64,000 bases of DNA from the NCBI RefSeq assembly GCF_000719955.1, contig NZ_JOII01000027.1, positions 1-64,000 on the forward strand, read 5' to 3'. A program made the translations under genes and the position numbers. Positions 54,549-62,887 of the stretch are shown here, piece after piece. This DNA is from Streptomyces albidoflavus (GTDB taxonomy: Bacteria; Actinomycetota; Actinomycetes; Streptomycetales; Streptomycetaceae). The stretch's first letter is position 1. Each line of letters opens with the position of its first letter. The notes beneath the pieces were generated by a model. It made no database searches and was not told where the DNA came from. It saw only the letters and a program-made list of their open reading frames with translations.

Positions 54549-54705
54549 GCGGGGCCGGGCGTTCGGACCCGTACGGGGGGAGTGCGCGGCCCCGGTCCGG
54601 GGCAGTCTTCCGAGCGTCGCGGCCCCACAAGGGGGCTGCGGGAGGCCCCCGCGGACGCCGTAAGGTTGGGCCGGTACGCGAGGGCACGTCGGAAGGAGGC
54701 GCTGG

Positions 54706-55833
54706 GTGATCGAGCTCGAGGGGGTACCCGAGCTGGTCGACCCGGTCATGGTGGCCGCGTTCGAAGGCTGGAACGACGCCGGCGACGCCGCCTCCACCGC
54801 GGTCGCGCACCTGGAGCAGGAGTGGAAGGGCGAGGTGTTCGCGGCGCTGGACGCCGAGGACTACTACGACTTCCAGGTCAACCGCCCCACGGTGTGGATG
54901 GACGGCGGGGTCCGCAAGGTGACCTGGCCGACGACCCGGCTGTCGGTGATCCGCATCGGCGGCGAGAAGCCGCGCGACCTGGTGCTGGTGCGCGGCATCG
55001 AGCCCAGCATGCGCTGGCGCTCGTTCTGCAACGAGATCCTGGGCTTCGCCCACGAACTCGGCGTCGAGATGGTCGTCGTCCTCGGCGCCCTGCTCGGCGA
55101 CACCCCGCACACCCGCCCGGTCCCGGTCAGCGGCGTCACCTCCGACCCGGACCTGGCCCGCACGATGAACCTGGAGGAGAGCCGCTACGAGGGCCCCACC
55201 GGCATCGTCGGCATCCTCCAGGAGGCGTGCACGCACGCGGGCATCCCGGCGGTGAGCCTGTGGGCGGCGGTCCCGCACTACGTCTCGCAGCCGCCCAACC
55301 CGAAGGCGACGCTGGCCCTGCTGAACCGCCTGGAGGACGTGCTCGACCTGCGCATCCCGCTGGGCGACCTGGCGGAGGACGCGCGGGCCTGGCAGCTGGG
55401 GGTGGACCAGCTGGCCGCCGAGGACAGCGAGGTCGCCGAGTACGTCCAGTCGCTGGAGGAGGCGCGGGACACCGCGGAGCTGCCCGAGGCGTCCGGCGAG
55501 GCCATCGCCCGCGAGTTCGAGCGGTACCTGCGCCGCCGCGACGGCGGCGGCCCGCCCGGCCACGCCACCGACGGCGGCCGCGCGGCCGAGGGCGAAGGCC
55601 CCTTCCTCCGCGAGGGCACCGACCGCTCCCGCCCGCCGCACCCCAAGCGCACCGGCCCCCTCCCGGGCACGGCCCCCGACGGCCCGCTGGGCCGGGAGAT
55701 GCCCCGGCCTGCGGACGAGGACCCGGGGAGCGGCCCCGGGGACGGCAGGGCCGACGGCGAGGACGCCGGGGACGAGGGCGCCGGGGACGAGGACGGCCCG
55801 GCGCCGGGCTCCTCCTCCGGCTCCGAGGACTGA
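54706..55833 (+). CDS. PAC2-family protein with acidic disordered tail
   Basis: This is a 375-residue protein. The first about 275 residues form a PAC2 (proteasome assembly chaperone 2-like) domain: VMVAAFEGWNDAGDAAS, VLVRGIEPSMRWRSF and VVVLGALLGDTPHTRPVPV. The remaining about 100 residues are Gly/Pro/Asp/Glu-rich and look disordered. PAC2 proteins assist 20S proteasome assembly in eukaryotes. The role in actinobacteria is unproven, and the gene is 19 kb from arc here. GGAAGGAGG 6 nt before the GTG is a strong site. It converges on mshC. Confidence 0.9.
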   Translation: MIELEGVPELVDPVMVAAFEGWNDAGDAASTAVAHLEQEWKGEVFAALDAEDYYDFQVNRPTVWMDGGVRKVTWPTTRLSVIRIGGEKPRDLVLVRGIEPSMRWRSFCNEILGFAHELGVEMVVVLGALLGDTPHTRPVPVSGVTSDPDLARTMNLEESRYEGPTGIVGILQEACTHAGIPAVSLWAAVPHYVSQPPNPKATLALLNRLEDVLDLRIPLGDLAEDARAWQLGVDQLAAEDSEVAEYVQSLEEARDTAELPEASGEAIAREFERYLRRRDGGGPPGHATDGGRAAEGEGPFLREGTDRSRPPHPKRTGPLPGTAPDGPLGREMPRPADEDPGSGPGDGRADGEDAGDEGAGDEDGPAPGSSSGSED

Positions 55834-55847
55834 CCCGGAAGAGACGG

Positions 55848-55882
55848 AAGGGCCCCGCCACGGTGATCGCGGCGGGGCCCTT
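55848..55882. terminator. Bidirectional terminator between PAC2 gene and mshC
   Basis: A 12-bp perfect stem (55848-55859 with 55871-55882) lies between convergent genes. Confidence 0.8.
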
Positions 55883-55899
55883 CGTCCGTCCGGGTGGGC

Positions 55900-57129
55900 T
55901 CAGAGCGCGACGCCCAGGAGCGCGTCGACGGTGCGGGAGACGACGCCCGGGGCGCCCTCGTCGGTGCCGCCCTCGGTCTCCTGGAGCCGGGCCCAGGCGT
56001 CGACGGCGCGCAGGGCGGCGGGGGCGTCGAGGTCGTCGGCGAGGGCCGCGCGGACCTGCTCGACGACGGCGGAGGCGTCCGGGCCGTCGGGGCGGGAGAC
56101 GGCGGCGCGCCAGCGGGCGAGGCGCCGGGTGGCCTCCTGGAGGGTGGCGTCGGTCCACTCCCAGTCGGCCCGGTAGTGGTGGGCGTGGAGGGCGAGGCGG
56201 ATCGCGGCCGGGTCGACGCCGGCGCGGCGCAGCGCGGAGACGAAGACCAGGTTCCCCTTGGACTTGGACATCTTCTCGCCGTCCAGGGCGACCATCCCGG
56301 CGTGCACGTAGGAGTGCGCGAAGGGGTACTCGCCGGTGGCGGCGTGGGCGTGCGAGGCGCCCATCTCGTGGTGCGGGAAGACCAGGTCGGAGCCGCCGCC
56401 CTGGAGGTCGAAGCCCATGCCGAGGTGGTCCAGGGCGATGGCGACGCACTCGATGTGCCAGCCGGGGCGGCCCTGTCCGAGGCTGCCGCCGTCCCAGCTG
56501 GGCTCGCCCTCGCGGGCGGCCATCCACAGCATCGGGTCGAGGGGGTTCTTCTTGCCCGGGCGCTCGGGGTCGCCGCCGCGTTCGGCGGAGAGCAGGCGCA
56601 TGGCGGTGGCGTCGAGGTGGGAGACCTCGCCGAAGTGCGGGTCGGCCTCGACGGAGAAGTAGAGGTCGCCTTCGAGCTCGTAGGCGGCGCCGGCGTCCCG
56701 CAGCCGCTCGACCAGCGGGATGATGCGGGGTATGGCCTCGACGGCGCCGATGTAGTCGCGGGGCGGGATCATCCGGAGCGCGGTCATGTCCTCGCGGAAG
56801 AGGGCCGTCTCGCGCTCGGCGAGCCCGGTCCACTCCACCCCGTCGCGCACGGCGCGCTCCAGGAGGGGGTCGTCCACGTCCGTGACGTTCTGGACGTAGT
56901 GCACCTGACGCTTGGTGTCGAGCCACACGCGCTGAACGAGGTCGAACGCGTTGTAGGTCGCCGCGTGACCCATGTGGGTCGCGTCGTACGGCGTGATGCC
57001 GCAGACGTAGAGACGGGCGACGGGGCCGGGGGTGAGGGTCTTCGGCCCCCCGGTCACGGTGTCGTGAATCCTCAGGTCGCGACCCTTGCCGGGAAGGGCG
57101 GGGACCTCGGAAGCGGGCCAGGCATGCAT
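55900..57129 (-). CDS. mshC: L-cysteine:glucosaminyl-inositol ligase MshC
   Basis: This 409-residue homologue of cysteinyl-tRNA synthetase performs the ATP-dependent cysteine ligation step in mycothiol synthesis. The nucleotide-binding motif is [17 protein letters not shown], with HMGH as HxGH and the Cys as zinc ligand. The KMSKS-equivalent is [44 protein letters not shown], here noted by its core HIECVA and FPHHEMG, carries the other zinc ligands. It is shorter than CysRS and lacks a tRNA-binding domain. The ATG at 57129 gives normal length. It is transcribed downstream of the kinase-like/DUF3090/phosphatase cassette. Confidence 0.95.
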   Translation of the reverse strand: MHAWPASEVPALPGKGRDLRIHDTVTGGPKTLTPGPVARLYVCGITPYDATHMGHAATYNAFDLVQRVWLDTKRQVHYVQNVTDVDDPLLERAVRDGVEWTGLAERETALFREDMTALRMIPPRDYIGAVEAIPRIIPLVERLRDAGAAYELEGDLYFSVEADPHFGEVSHLDATAMRLLSAERGGDPERPGKKNPLDPMLWMAAREGEPSWDGGSLGQGRPGWHIECVAIALDHLGMGFDLQGGGSDLVFPHHEMGASHAHAATGEYPFAHSYVHAGMVALDGEKMSKSKGNLVFVSALRRAGVDPAAIRLALHAHHYRADWEWTDATLQEATRRLARWRAAVSRPDGPDASAVVEQVRAALADDLDAPAALRAVDAWARLQETEGGTDEGAPGVVSRTVDALLGVAL

Positions 57130-57237
57130 GGGACTGAGCCTAACCGGACGTGGCATCCGGATACGAACCGGATCGGGGCTGATTGGCCGGGAGTGCCCTC
57201 TTGCGCGGCCCGCCCCGCTGTGCGGGTCGCGGCGTCC

Positions 57238-58131
57238 TCAGACCGGCGGCCAGGGGATCGCGGGCCACTCCCCGCCGGGTACGGGGTGGGTGCCGGAGGC
57301 CAGCAGGGCGGCCACCCGGTCGCGCAGCGCCGCCACTTCGGCCGGGGTGAGAAGGGCGGCCAGCCGGGTGGTGAGCGGGGCGTCCTCGCCGAGGGCGGCG
57401 GCGAGGCGGCCGAGAGCGGCCACCGCCTCCTCGGGGAGCGGTTCGCCGGCCCAGCCCCAGAGCAGGGTGCGCAGCTTGTCCTCGGTGTGGAAGGTGACGC
57501 CGTGGTCGATGCCGTGGAGGCGGCCGTCGGCGCTGGTCAGCAGGTGGCCGCCCTTGCGGTCGCTGTTGTTGATGACGGCGTCCAGCACGGCGAGGCGGCG
57601 CAGCCGGGCATCGTCGGCGTGGACGAGCAGGGCGGTGCCGCCGCCGGGCACCTCGGCCAGCCCGATCGCCCGCCATCCCTCGGGGGCGGGCCGCTCGGCG
57701 TCGGCGAGGGCCAGCAGATGGCCGACGGGGACCGGGCCGGAGGCGTTCTCCCCGGCCTCCGGCGCTCCGCCGGGCCCGGCGGGCTCCCCGGGCTCCTCGT
57801 CGGCCTGGTCGATCCAGAGCTGGACCATGCCGGGACCGTACGGGCCCTCGCGCAGCACGGTGGGCGGGATCAGCTCCCAGCCGAGGGCGGCGCACACCTC
57901 GTAGGCCGCGACCTCGCGCTGGGCCAGTGTGCCGTCGGGGAAGTCCCAGAGCGGCTGCTCCCCCGCCACCGGCTTGTAGACGCAGGCGGCGGTGCGGCCC
58001 TGGTGGACGACGGTGCAATGCAGCACGGCGTTGGACGCCTCGGCGATGCGGCCGCGCACGGTCAGCTCGCCCCCGGTGAGCAGGGCGGTCACGGAGCCGG
58101 CCGGGGCCGGCTCGGCGGGCGCGGTGGTCAC
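57238..58131 (-). CDS. SCO1664-family protein with PI3/4-kinase- or HipA-like fold
   Basis: This 297-residue protein belongs to an actinobacterial family of unknown function. It keeps kinase-like landmarks: a Lys in CVYKPVAGEQPLWDFP (beta-3-type), the catalytic-loop-like VINNSDRKGGHLL (N-x-DR-x3-N-type with His at the last position) and the DFG-equivalent GIDHGVTFH. This order matches HipA and PI4-kinase-like enzymes. The GTG at 58131 overlaps the DUF3090 stop by GTGA, showing coupled translation. The phosphoacceptor is unknown. mshC follows 108 nt downstream. Confidence 0.85.
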   Translation of the reverse strand: MTTAPAEPAPAGSVTALLTGGELTVRGRIAEASNAVLHCTVVHQGRTAACVYKPVAGEQPLWDFPDGTLAQREVAAYEVCAALGWELIPPTVLREGPYGPGMVQLWIDQADEEPGEPAGPGGAPEAGENASGPVPVGHLLALADAERPAPEGWRAIGLAEVPGGGTALLVHADDARLRRLAVLDAVINNSDRKGGHLLTSADGRLHGIDHGVTFHTEDKLRTLLWGWAGEPLPEEAVAALGRLAAALGEDAPLTTRLAALLTPAEVAALRDRVAALLASGTHPVPGGEWPAIPWPPV

Positions 58132-58718
58132 AGGTCCCGGCGGTACCCGTTCTGGCGCGGGCATACGTGTCCTTCCGGGTCGAGCGGCAGGCTGCACAGC
58201 GGGCAGGGCGGCCGGCCGGCGTTGACGACGTCCAGGGCGCGCTTGGCGAAGGCCCGGGCCTGGGCTCCGGAGAGGCGGACCCGCAGCATCGGGGGGCCGT
58301 TCTCCTCGTCCTGGAGGAGGCGTTCCTCGGCGGCGGCGAGGTCCTCGTCGGAGTCCCCCTCCAGCTCGACCAGGGCCTGGGCCTCGACGATCATCCGCTG
58401 GTCCTCGCCGTCCCAGGCCAGCGCCATGGTGCCGACCCGGAACTCCTCCTCGACCGGGTTGTCGAGGGGGGCGCTGTCGGCGACGTCGGCCGGGACCACG
58501 GCGGGCACCGCGGCGTTGCCGCCGCTGCGCCGGACGACTTCGTCGAGCAGTTCGTTCATACGCTCCGCGAGCGCGGCGACCTGGGTCTTCTCCAAGGCCA
58601 CACTGGTGACCCGGCCTTGCGAGGAGGCCTGGAGGAAGAAGGTCCTGCGCCCGGGCAGACCGACCGTCCCGGCGACGAAGCGCTCGGGCGGGTCGAAGAG
58701 GAACACCTGACGGGACAC
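58128..58718 (-). CDS. DUF3090 family protein
   Basis: This 196-residue protein is of unknown function. The N-terminal three quarters form the DUF3090 domain (VFLFDPPERFVAGTVG, RRTFFLQASSQGRVTSVALE, MALAWDGEDQRMIVEAQA). The C-terminus has a zinc-binding pattern CPLC-x8-HVC. I prefer the GTG at 58718, with GGAG 9 nt upstream, over the ATG at 58727, which abuts the GGAG. It overlaps the kinase-like gene by 4 bases and lies 85 nt downstream of the phosphatase gene. The three genes are a recurrent set in actinobacteria. Confidence 0.88.
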   Translation of the reverse strand: MSRQVFLFDPPERFVAGTVGLPGRRTFFLQASSQGRVTSVALEKTQVAALAERMNELLDEVVRRSGGNAAVPAVVPADVADSAPLDNPVEEEFRVGTMALAWDGEDQRMIVEAQALVELEGDSDEDLAAAEERLLQDEENGPPMLRVRLSGAQARAFAKRALDVVNAGRPPCPLCSLPLDPEGHVCPRQNGYRRDL

Positions 58719-58803
58719 GTCCTGCATCTCCAGAGGATCGGTGGCGGAGGGCGGTGGGACGAGGGGCGGCGCCCGCTCGGTTTCACCCTACTGCGGCGGG
58801 CGA

Positions 58804-59496
58804 TCACGGTGCGCCCGTACCGCCCCCGACCGTGGCTCGTCCGGCGTCCTCGCCGGTGGCGGGGCGCGGGGCCAGGGAGTCCAGGTCGCCGGTGTCGCCG
58901 AGGCGGACCAGGAAGGGGCGCAGCCGGGTGAAGCGGATGGCGGTGACCGAGCAGGGCTGGACCGAGATCCGCTGGAAGAGGTCGAGGTGGAGGCCGAGGG
59001 CGTCGGCGACCAGGGACTTGATGATGTCGCCGTGGGTGCACAGGACGTACGCGGCGTCCTCGCCGTGCTCCTCGGCGATGCGGGTGTTCCACGTCCGGAC
59101 CGCCTCGGCGGCGCGGTGGTGCATGTGGCGCATCGACTCGCCGCCCGGGAACGCGGCGGCCGAGGGGTGCTGCTGGACGACCTCCATGAGCGGCTCGCCG
59201 CTCAGTTCGGAGAGTTTGCGGCCCGACCAGTCGCCGTAGTCGCACTCGTTGACCCCCTCCTCCTCGTGGACCGCGAGGCCGGGCCGGGCGGCGAGCAGCG
59301 GGGCGAGGGTCTCCCGGCAGCGCTCCAGCGGGCTGCTGACGGCGGCGGCCAGCGGGATCGCGGCGAGCCGGGCGGGCAGCGCCTCGGCCTGGGCGCGGCC
59401 GTGGTCGTCGAGGCGGACGCCCGGGGTGCGCCCGGCGAGGATTCCCGCGGTGTTGGCGGTGGAGCGTCCGTGCCGGACGAGGATCAGGGTGGGCAT
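58804..59496 (-). CDS. Histidine phosphatase-family protein (MSMEG_4193-like)
   Basis: This 230-residue phosphatase of the phosphoglycerate-mutase superfamily has the catalytic RHG motif LILVRHGRSTAN with the phospho-His, an NECDYGDWSGR acid region, and the second His in VLCTHGDII. The last about 30 residues are variable. ATG at 59496 precedes the catalytic motif by seven residues, as in the family; the long upstream open frame is antisense to corA. It heads the cassette with DUF3090 and the kinase-like gene, so kinase and phosphatase may act on the same substrate. Confidence 0.9.
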   Translation of the reverse strand: MPTLILVRHGRSTANTAGILAGRTPGVRLDDHGRAQAEALPARLAAIPLAAAVSSPLERCRETLAPLLAARPGLAVHEEEGVNECDYGDWSGRKLSELSGEPLMEVVQQHPSAAAFPGGESMRHMHHRAAEAVRTWNTRIAEEHGEDAAYVLCTHGDIIKSLVADALGLHLDLFQRISVQPCSVTAIRFTRLRPFLVRLGDTGDLDSLAPRPATGEDAGRATVGGGTGAP

Positions 59497-59583
59497 GCGT
59501 GCCAGCGTAAGGGCTGGACCAGGTACGGCGACGGGCACGAGGAGGGCGGGTGAGGACCGGCCCGGGCGGGGAAGACTGACCCG

Positions 59584-60582
59584 GTGATCGTGGACTGTGC
59601 CATCTACCGGGCCGGCCGCCGCACCGAGCGGGCCGGCGAGTTCACCGAGGCGCTGGCGAAGGCCCGCGCCTCGGGCGACGCCTTCGTCTGGCTGGGCGTG
59701 CTCGACCCGAGCGAGGAGGAGTTCGGGCGGGTCAGTGAGGAGTTCGGACTCCACCCCCTGGCGGTCGAGGACGCCCTCAAGGCGCACCAGCGGCCGAAGC
59801 TGGAGGTGTACGACGACTCGCTCTTCATGGTGCTGAAGCCGGTGGTGTACGAGCCGCGGAGCGACCGGGTCTCCCTCGGCGAGGTGATGGTCTTCGTCGG
59901 CGACGGCTTCGTGGTGACGGTCCGGCACGGGGACGGGGCGCCGCTGGCCGAGGTGCGCGACCGCCTGGAGCACGAACCGGAGATGCTGGCGCACGGGCCC
60001 ACCGCGGTGCTGTACGCCATCGCGGACGCGGTGGTGGACCACTACCTGGTCGTGGCGGCCGAACTCCAGACCGACCTGGAGGAGCTGGAGACGGAGGTCT
60101 TCTCTCCCGACTCCTCGGGCAGCCGGGACACCGCCGAGCGGATCTACACCTTCAAGCGGCAGATCGTGGAGTTCCGCCGGGCGACGGGCCCGCTGGCGGC
60201 GCCGGTGGGGCGGCTGGCCGGCGGCGGCCCGTTCGGCCACGGCGTGCCGTTCGTGCACGACTCCTCGCAGCCCTTCTTCCGGGACGTCGGCGACCACCTG
60301 CTGCGGGTCAACGAGTCGGTGGAGAGCCTGGACCGGCTGGTCTCGGACATCCTCTCGGCGCACCTGGCGCAGATGGGCGTCCGGCAGAACGACGACATGC
60401 GGAAGATCTCGGCGTGGGCGGCGATGGCGGCAGTGCCGACGATGATCGCCGGGATCTACGGCATGAACTTCGAGTCGATGCCGGAGCTGGCCTGGCCGGG
60501 CAGCTACCCGGTGGTGGTCCTGGTGATGGTCGGCATCGCCGTCGCCCTGCACCGCCAGTTCAAGCGGCGCGGCTGGCTCTGA
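59584..60582 (+). CDS. corA: CorA-family magnesium/cobalt transport protein
   Basis: This 332-residue channel protein has a large N-terminal cytoplasmic domain with the long stalk helix (about 200-270). Two C-terminal membrane helices follow. The signature YGMN loop is in IAGIYGMNFESMPEL between them, and the basic C-terminus is KRRGWL. It forms a pentameric Mg2+ channel. GTG at 59584 is used; a second GTG at 59590 is also possible. It diverges from the phosphatase gene by 87 nt and converges on the ferritin-like gene with only 11 nt between stops. Confidence 0.94.
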   Translation: MIVDCAIYRAGRRTERAGEFTEALAKARASGDAFVWLGVLDPSEEEFGRVSEEFGLHPLAVEDALKAHQRPKLEVYDDSLFMVLKPVVYEPRSDRVSLGEVMVFVGDGFVVTVRHGDGAPLAEVRDRLEHEPEMLAHGPTAVLYAIADAVVDHYLVVAAELQTDLEELETEVFSPDSSGSRDTAERIYTFKRQIVEFRRATGPLAAPVGRLAGGGPFGHGVPFVHDSSQPFFRDVGDHLLRVNESVESLDRLVSDILSAHLAQMGVRQNDDMRKISAWAAMAAVPTMIAGIYGMNFESMPELAWPGSYPVVVLVMVGIAVALHRQFKRRGWL

Positions 60583-60593
60583 CCGGGCCCGGT

Positions 60594-61382
60594 TCAGGCG
60601 AACTCGGGGGCGGCGGTGGCCGGTCCGCCGAGCGGGTCGCGCCGCTCGGGCGGGGCGAGGGAGACCATCCGCCGCCAGCCGTGCACCCGCTCGTACCGGT
60701 ACGCGGCGTGGATGCCCGCCGCGAGGAGCCGGCCGCGCGCCCCGGACCAGCCCAGCACCTCGCCCATCCGGGCCATCACGGCGAGGCTGACGTCGCGGTA
60801 GACGGCGAGTTCGGCGCGGACGCAGGTGTGCAGGGTGCGGTGGATGGCGGGGCCGTGGCCGGCCCGGGCGAGGCGCAGCAGCTCCTCGTGGCAGTAGGCG
60901 AGGTGGTTGTCCTCGTCGTCGGAGATCATCCGGACGGCCCGGCCGAGCTCGGGGTGGTCGCCGAAGTACCGCAGCAGCATCCGCATCTGTTCGGAGGCGC
61001 GCTGCTCGGTGACGCGGCTGTGCGCGAGGTAGGTGATGATGTCCTGCTCGCTGAGCGGGGTGTCCGCCTGGAGGCGGGCGTGGGCGAGGCCGATGCCGTG
61101 GCGTTCCAGGAGCATCGTGTAGTCGGTGTCCCCGGGGACCTCGCAGGGTTCGAGGCCGCGCTTCCTCAGCAGGGCCTGGAAGATGCGGCCGTGCTTGTCC
61201 TCGTCGGCGCCGTGCCGGGCGATCTTGGGGGCCAGGGCGCGCTGCGCCTCGGGGACCAGCGCGGCGATCCGGGCGTTCTCCCAGCCTCCCTGCGTCTCGC
61301 CGCTGGCGGCGATGGAGCAGAAGAGCCGGTAGGCGTCGTCGTTGTCGAGGATCTCCTGGAAGAGACTCCGGGCCGAGAGCAT
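60594..61382 (-). CDS. Ferritin-like-domain protein
   Basis: This is a 262-residue helical protein. Likely di-iron ligands are Glu/His pairs in DEDKHGR (near residue 63) and DDEDNHLAYCHEE (near residue 155), giving two ExxH-type motifs typical of ferritin-like folds. The C-terminal part has further helices and a basic segment (AYRYERVHGWRRMV). The activity is not defined; oxidase or iron-binding roles are both possible. The ATG at 61382 has GGAGG 7 nt upstream, preferred over the TTG two codons earlier. It is monocistronic. Confidence 0.82.
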   Translation of the reverse strand: MLSARSLFQEILDNDDAYRLFCSIAASGETQGGWENARIAALVPEAQRALAPKIARHGADEDKHGRIFQALLRKRGLEPCEVPGDTDYTMLLERHGIGLAHARLQADTPLSEQDIITYLAHSRVTEQRASEQMRMLLRYFGDHPELGRAVRMISDDEDNHLAYCHEELLRLARAGHGPAIHRTLHTCVRAELAVYRDVSLAVMARMGEVLGWSGARGRLLAAGIHAAYRYERVHGWRRMVSLAPPERRDPLGGPATAAPEFA

Positions 61383-61556
61383 CCGCAAACCTCCGTGCGT
61401 CGCCGGACAGTCGTCCGCAGAAGGCCAGTCAACGGCCGCCCCCGGGGCCCGGCAACGCCATCGGCGGCGGGGCTGGGCCGAACGGGGGACGGCGCGCGGG
61501 GCGAGGTCGCGCGCCGGTGGGCGTAACCCCGTGGGCCCTGCGGCGTTGTCCTGGTG

Positions 61557-61599
61557 ACGGCCGTGGCGGGGAAGACCCCCGAGCCCCCACCACGGCCGT
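61557..61599. other. Long hairpin upstream of the ferritin-like gene
   Basis: A 10-bp perfect stem (61557-61566 with 61590-61599) encloses a smaller CGGGG/CCCCG hairpin. It lies between the LLM terminator and the ferritin-like promoter region. It may be part of a leader or small RNA; no family was recognised. Confidence 0.45.
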
Positions 61600-61609
61600 A
61601 GAGCTGGAA

Positions 61610-61638
61610 GGCCCCGCCGGTCTCGTACCGGCGGGGCC
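61610..61638 (-). terminator. Terminator after the F420-type LLM gene
   Basis: A perfect 12-bp stem (61610-61621 with 61627-61638) with a 5-base loop lies 21 nt after the stop codon on the minus strand. Confidence 0.8.
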
Positions 61639-61658
61639 TTCGTCGTGCTGCGGAGGGG

Positions 61659-62708
61659 TCAGGCGAGGCCGGCCCGCTCCAGCGCCTCGGTGCCGGCGCG
61701 CAGCGCGGCGAGCCGCTCGTCGAGGGTGAAGCCGGCCGGGGAGAGCGTCAGGGTGGTGACGCCCGCGGCGGCGTACGCCTGCATGCGGTCGGCGATCCGG
61801 TCGACGCCGCCGAGCAGCGTGGTGGAGTCGATGAGCTGGTGCGGGACGGCCGCGGCGGCCCCGCCCTTGTCGCCGGCCAGGTACTTGTCCTGGATCTCGG
61901 CGGCCTCCTTCTCGTACCCCATGCGCCCGGCGAGCTGGTTGTAGAAGTTCTGCTTGCGGCTGCCCATGCCGCCGACGTACAGCGCGGTGTACGGGCGGAA
62001 GAGGTCGGCGAGGCCGTTCACGTCGTCGCCGACGGCGATCGGGACGGTCGGGACGACGTCGAAGCCCTCCATGGTGAGACCGGCCTTCTCGCGGCCCGCG
62101 CGCAGATGGCGGACGGCCGTCTCCTCCAGGTGCTCGGCGGCGGGGAAGATCAGCAGGGCGCCGTCGGCGATCTCGCCGGTCTGCTCCAGGTTCTTCGGGC
62201 CGATCGCCGCGATGTAGAGCGGGATGCGCTCGCGCTCGGGGTGGACGGTGAGCTTGAGCGGCTTGCCGGGGCCGCCGGGCAGCGGCAGCGTCCAGTGGTC
62301 GCCCTCGAAGGAGACCCGCTCGCGGCTCATCGCCTTGCGGACGATCTCGACGTACTCGCGGGTGCGGGCCAGCGGCTTGTCGAACTTGACGCCGTACCAG
62401 CCCTCGGAGACCTGCGGGCCGGAGACGCCGAGGCCCAGGCGGAAGCGGCCGCCGGAGAGCGAGTCGAGGGTGGCCGCGGTCATCGCGGTCATGGTGGGCT
62501 GACGCGCCGGGATCTGCATGATCGCGGAGCCGATGTCGATCCGCTCGGTCTGGGCGGCGACCCAGGCGAGGACGGTCGGGCCGTCCGAGCCGTACGCCTC
62601 CGCGGCCCAGCAGACCGAGTAGCCCAGCCGGTCGGCCTCCTTGGCGACCGCCAGGTTGTCCGCGTCCATACCGGCGCCCCAGTAGCCGAGGTTGATGCCG
62701 AGCTGCAT
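61659..62708 (-). CDS. LLM-class F420-dependent oxidoreductase
   Basis: This 349-residue luciferase-like enzyme is of the F420-dependent subgroup common in actinobacteria. The N-terminus is LGINLGYWGAGMDADN. It has PARQPTMTAMTAATLDSLS, GRFRLGLGVSGPQVSEGWYG and YIAAIGPKNLEQTGEIADG, with the C-terminal lid GVTTLTLSPAGFTLDERLA. It would use reduced or oxidised F420 in a hydride transfer on an unknown substrate. The ATG at 62708 has GGGGA 7 nt upstream and is preferred over the TTG at 62714. Confidence 0.9.
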   Translation of the reverse strand: MQLGINLGYWGAGMDADNLAVAKEADRLGYSVCWAAEAYGSDGPTVLAWVAAQTERIDIGSAIMQIPARQPTMTAMTAATLDSLSGGRFRLGLGVSGPQVSEGWYGVKFDKPLARTREYVEIVRKAMSRERVSFEGDHWTLPLPGGPGKPLKLTVHPERERIPLYIAAIGPKNLEQTGEIADGALLIFPAAEHLEETAVRHLRAGREKAGLTMEGFDVVPTVPIAVGDDVNGLADLFRPYTALYVGGMGSRKQNFYNQLAGRMGYEKEAAEIQDKYLAGDKGGAAAAVPHQLIDSTTLLGGVDRIADRMQAYAAAGVTTLTLSPAGFTLDERLAALRAGTEALERAGLA

Positions 62709-62887
62709 GCGCAAATCCCCTTACCCATCGGTAACGTCCCGTTCCGGGGGACTCTAGCGCTCCCACCCGTCCGGACGGTATGCCTGGGCACGTCGCCCCC
62801 GTCACGTGGCGGCGTACGGCGCGCCGTGCGGCCGTGGTTGTCCACAGGCCACCACGAACCGGTGTGCGGCCAGTACTCTCGGCGACC

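Noticed and set aside
58804..60552. Long minus-strand frame covering corA
   Set aside because: Only the last 231 codons (from 59496) encode the histidine phosphatase; the rest is antisense to corA.
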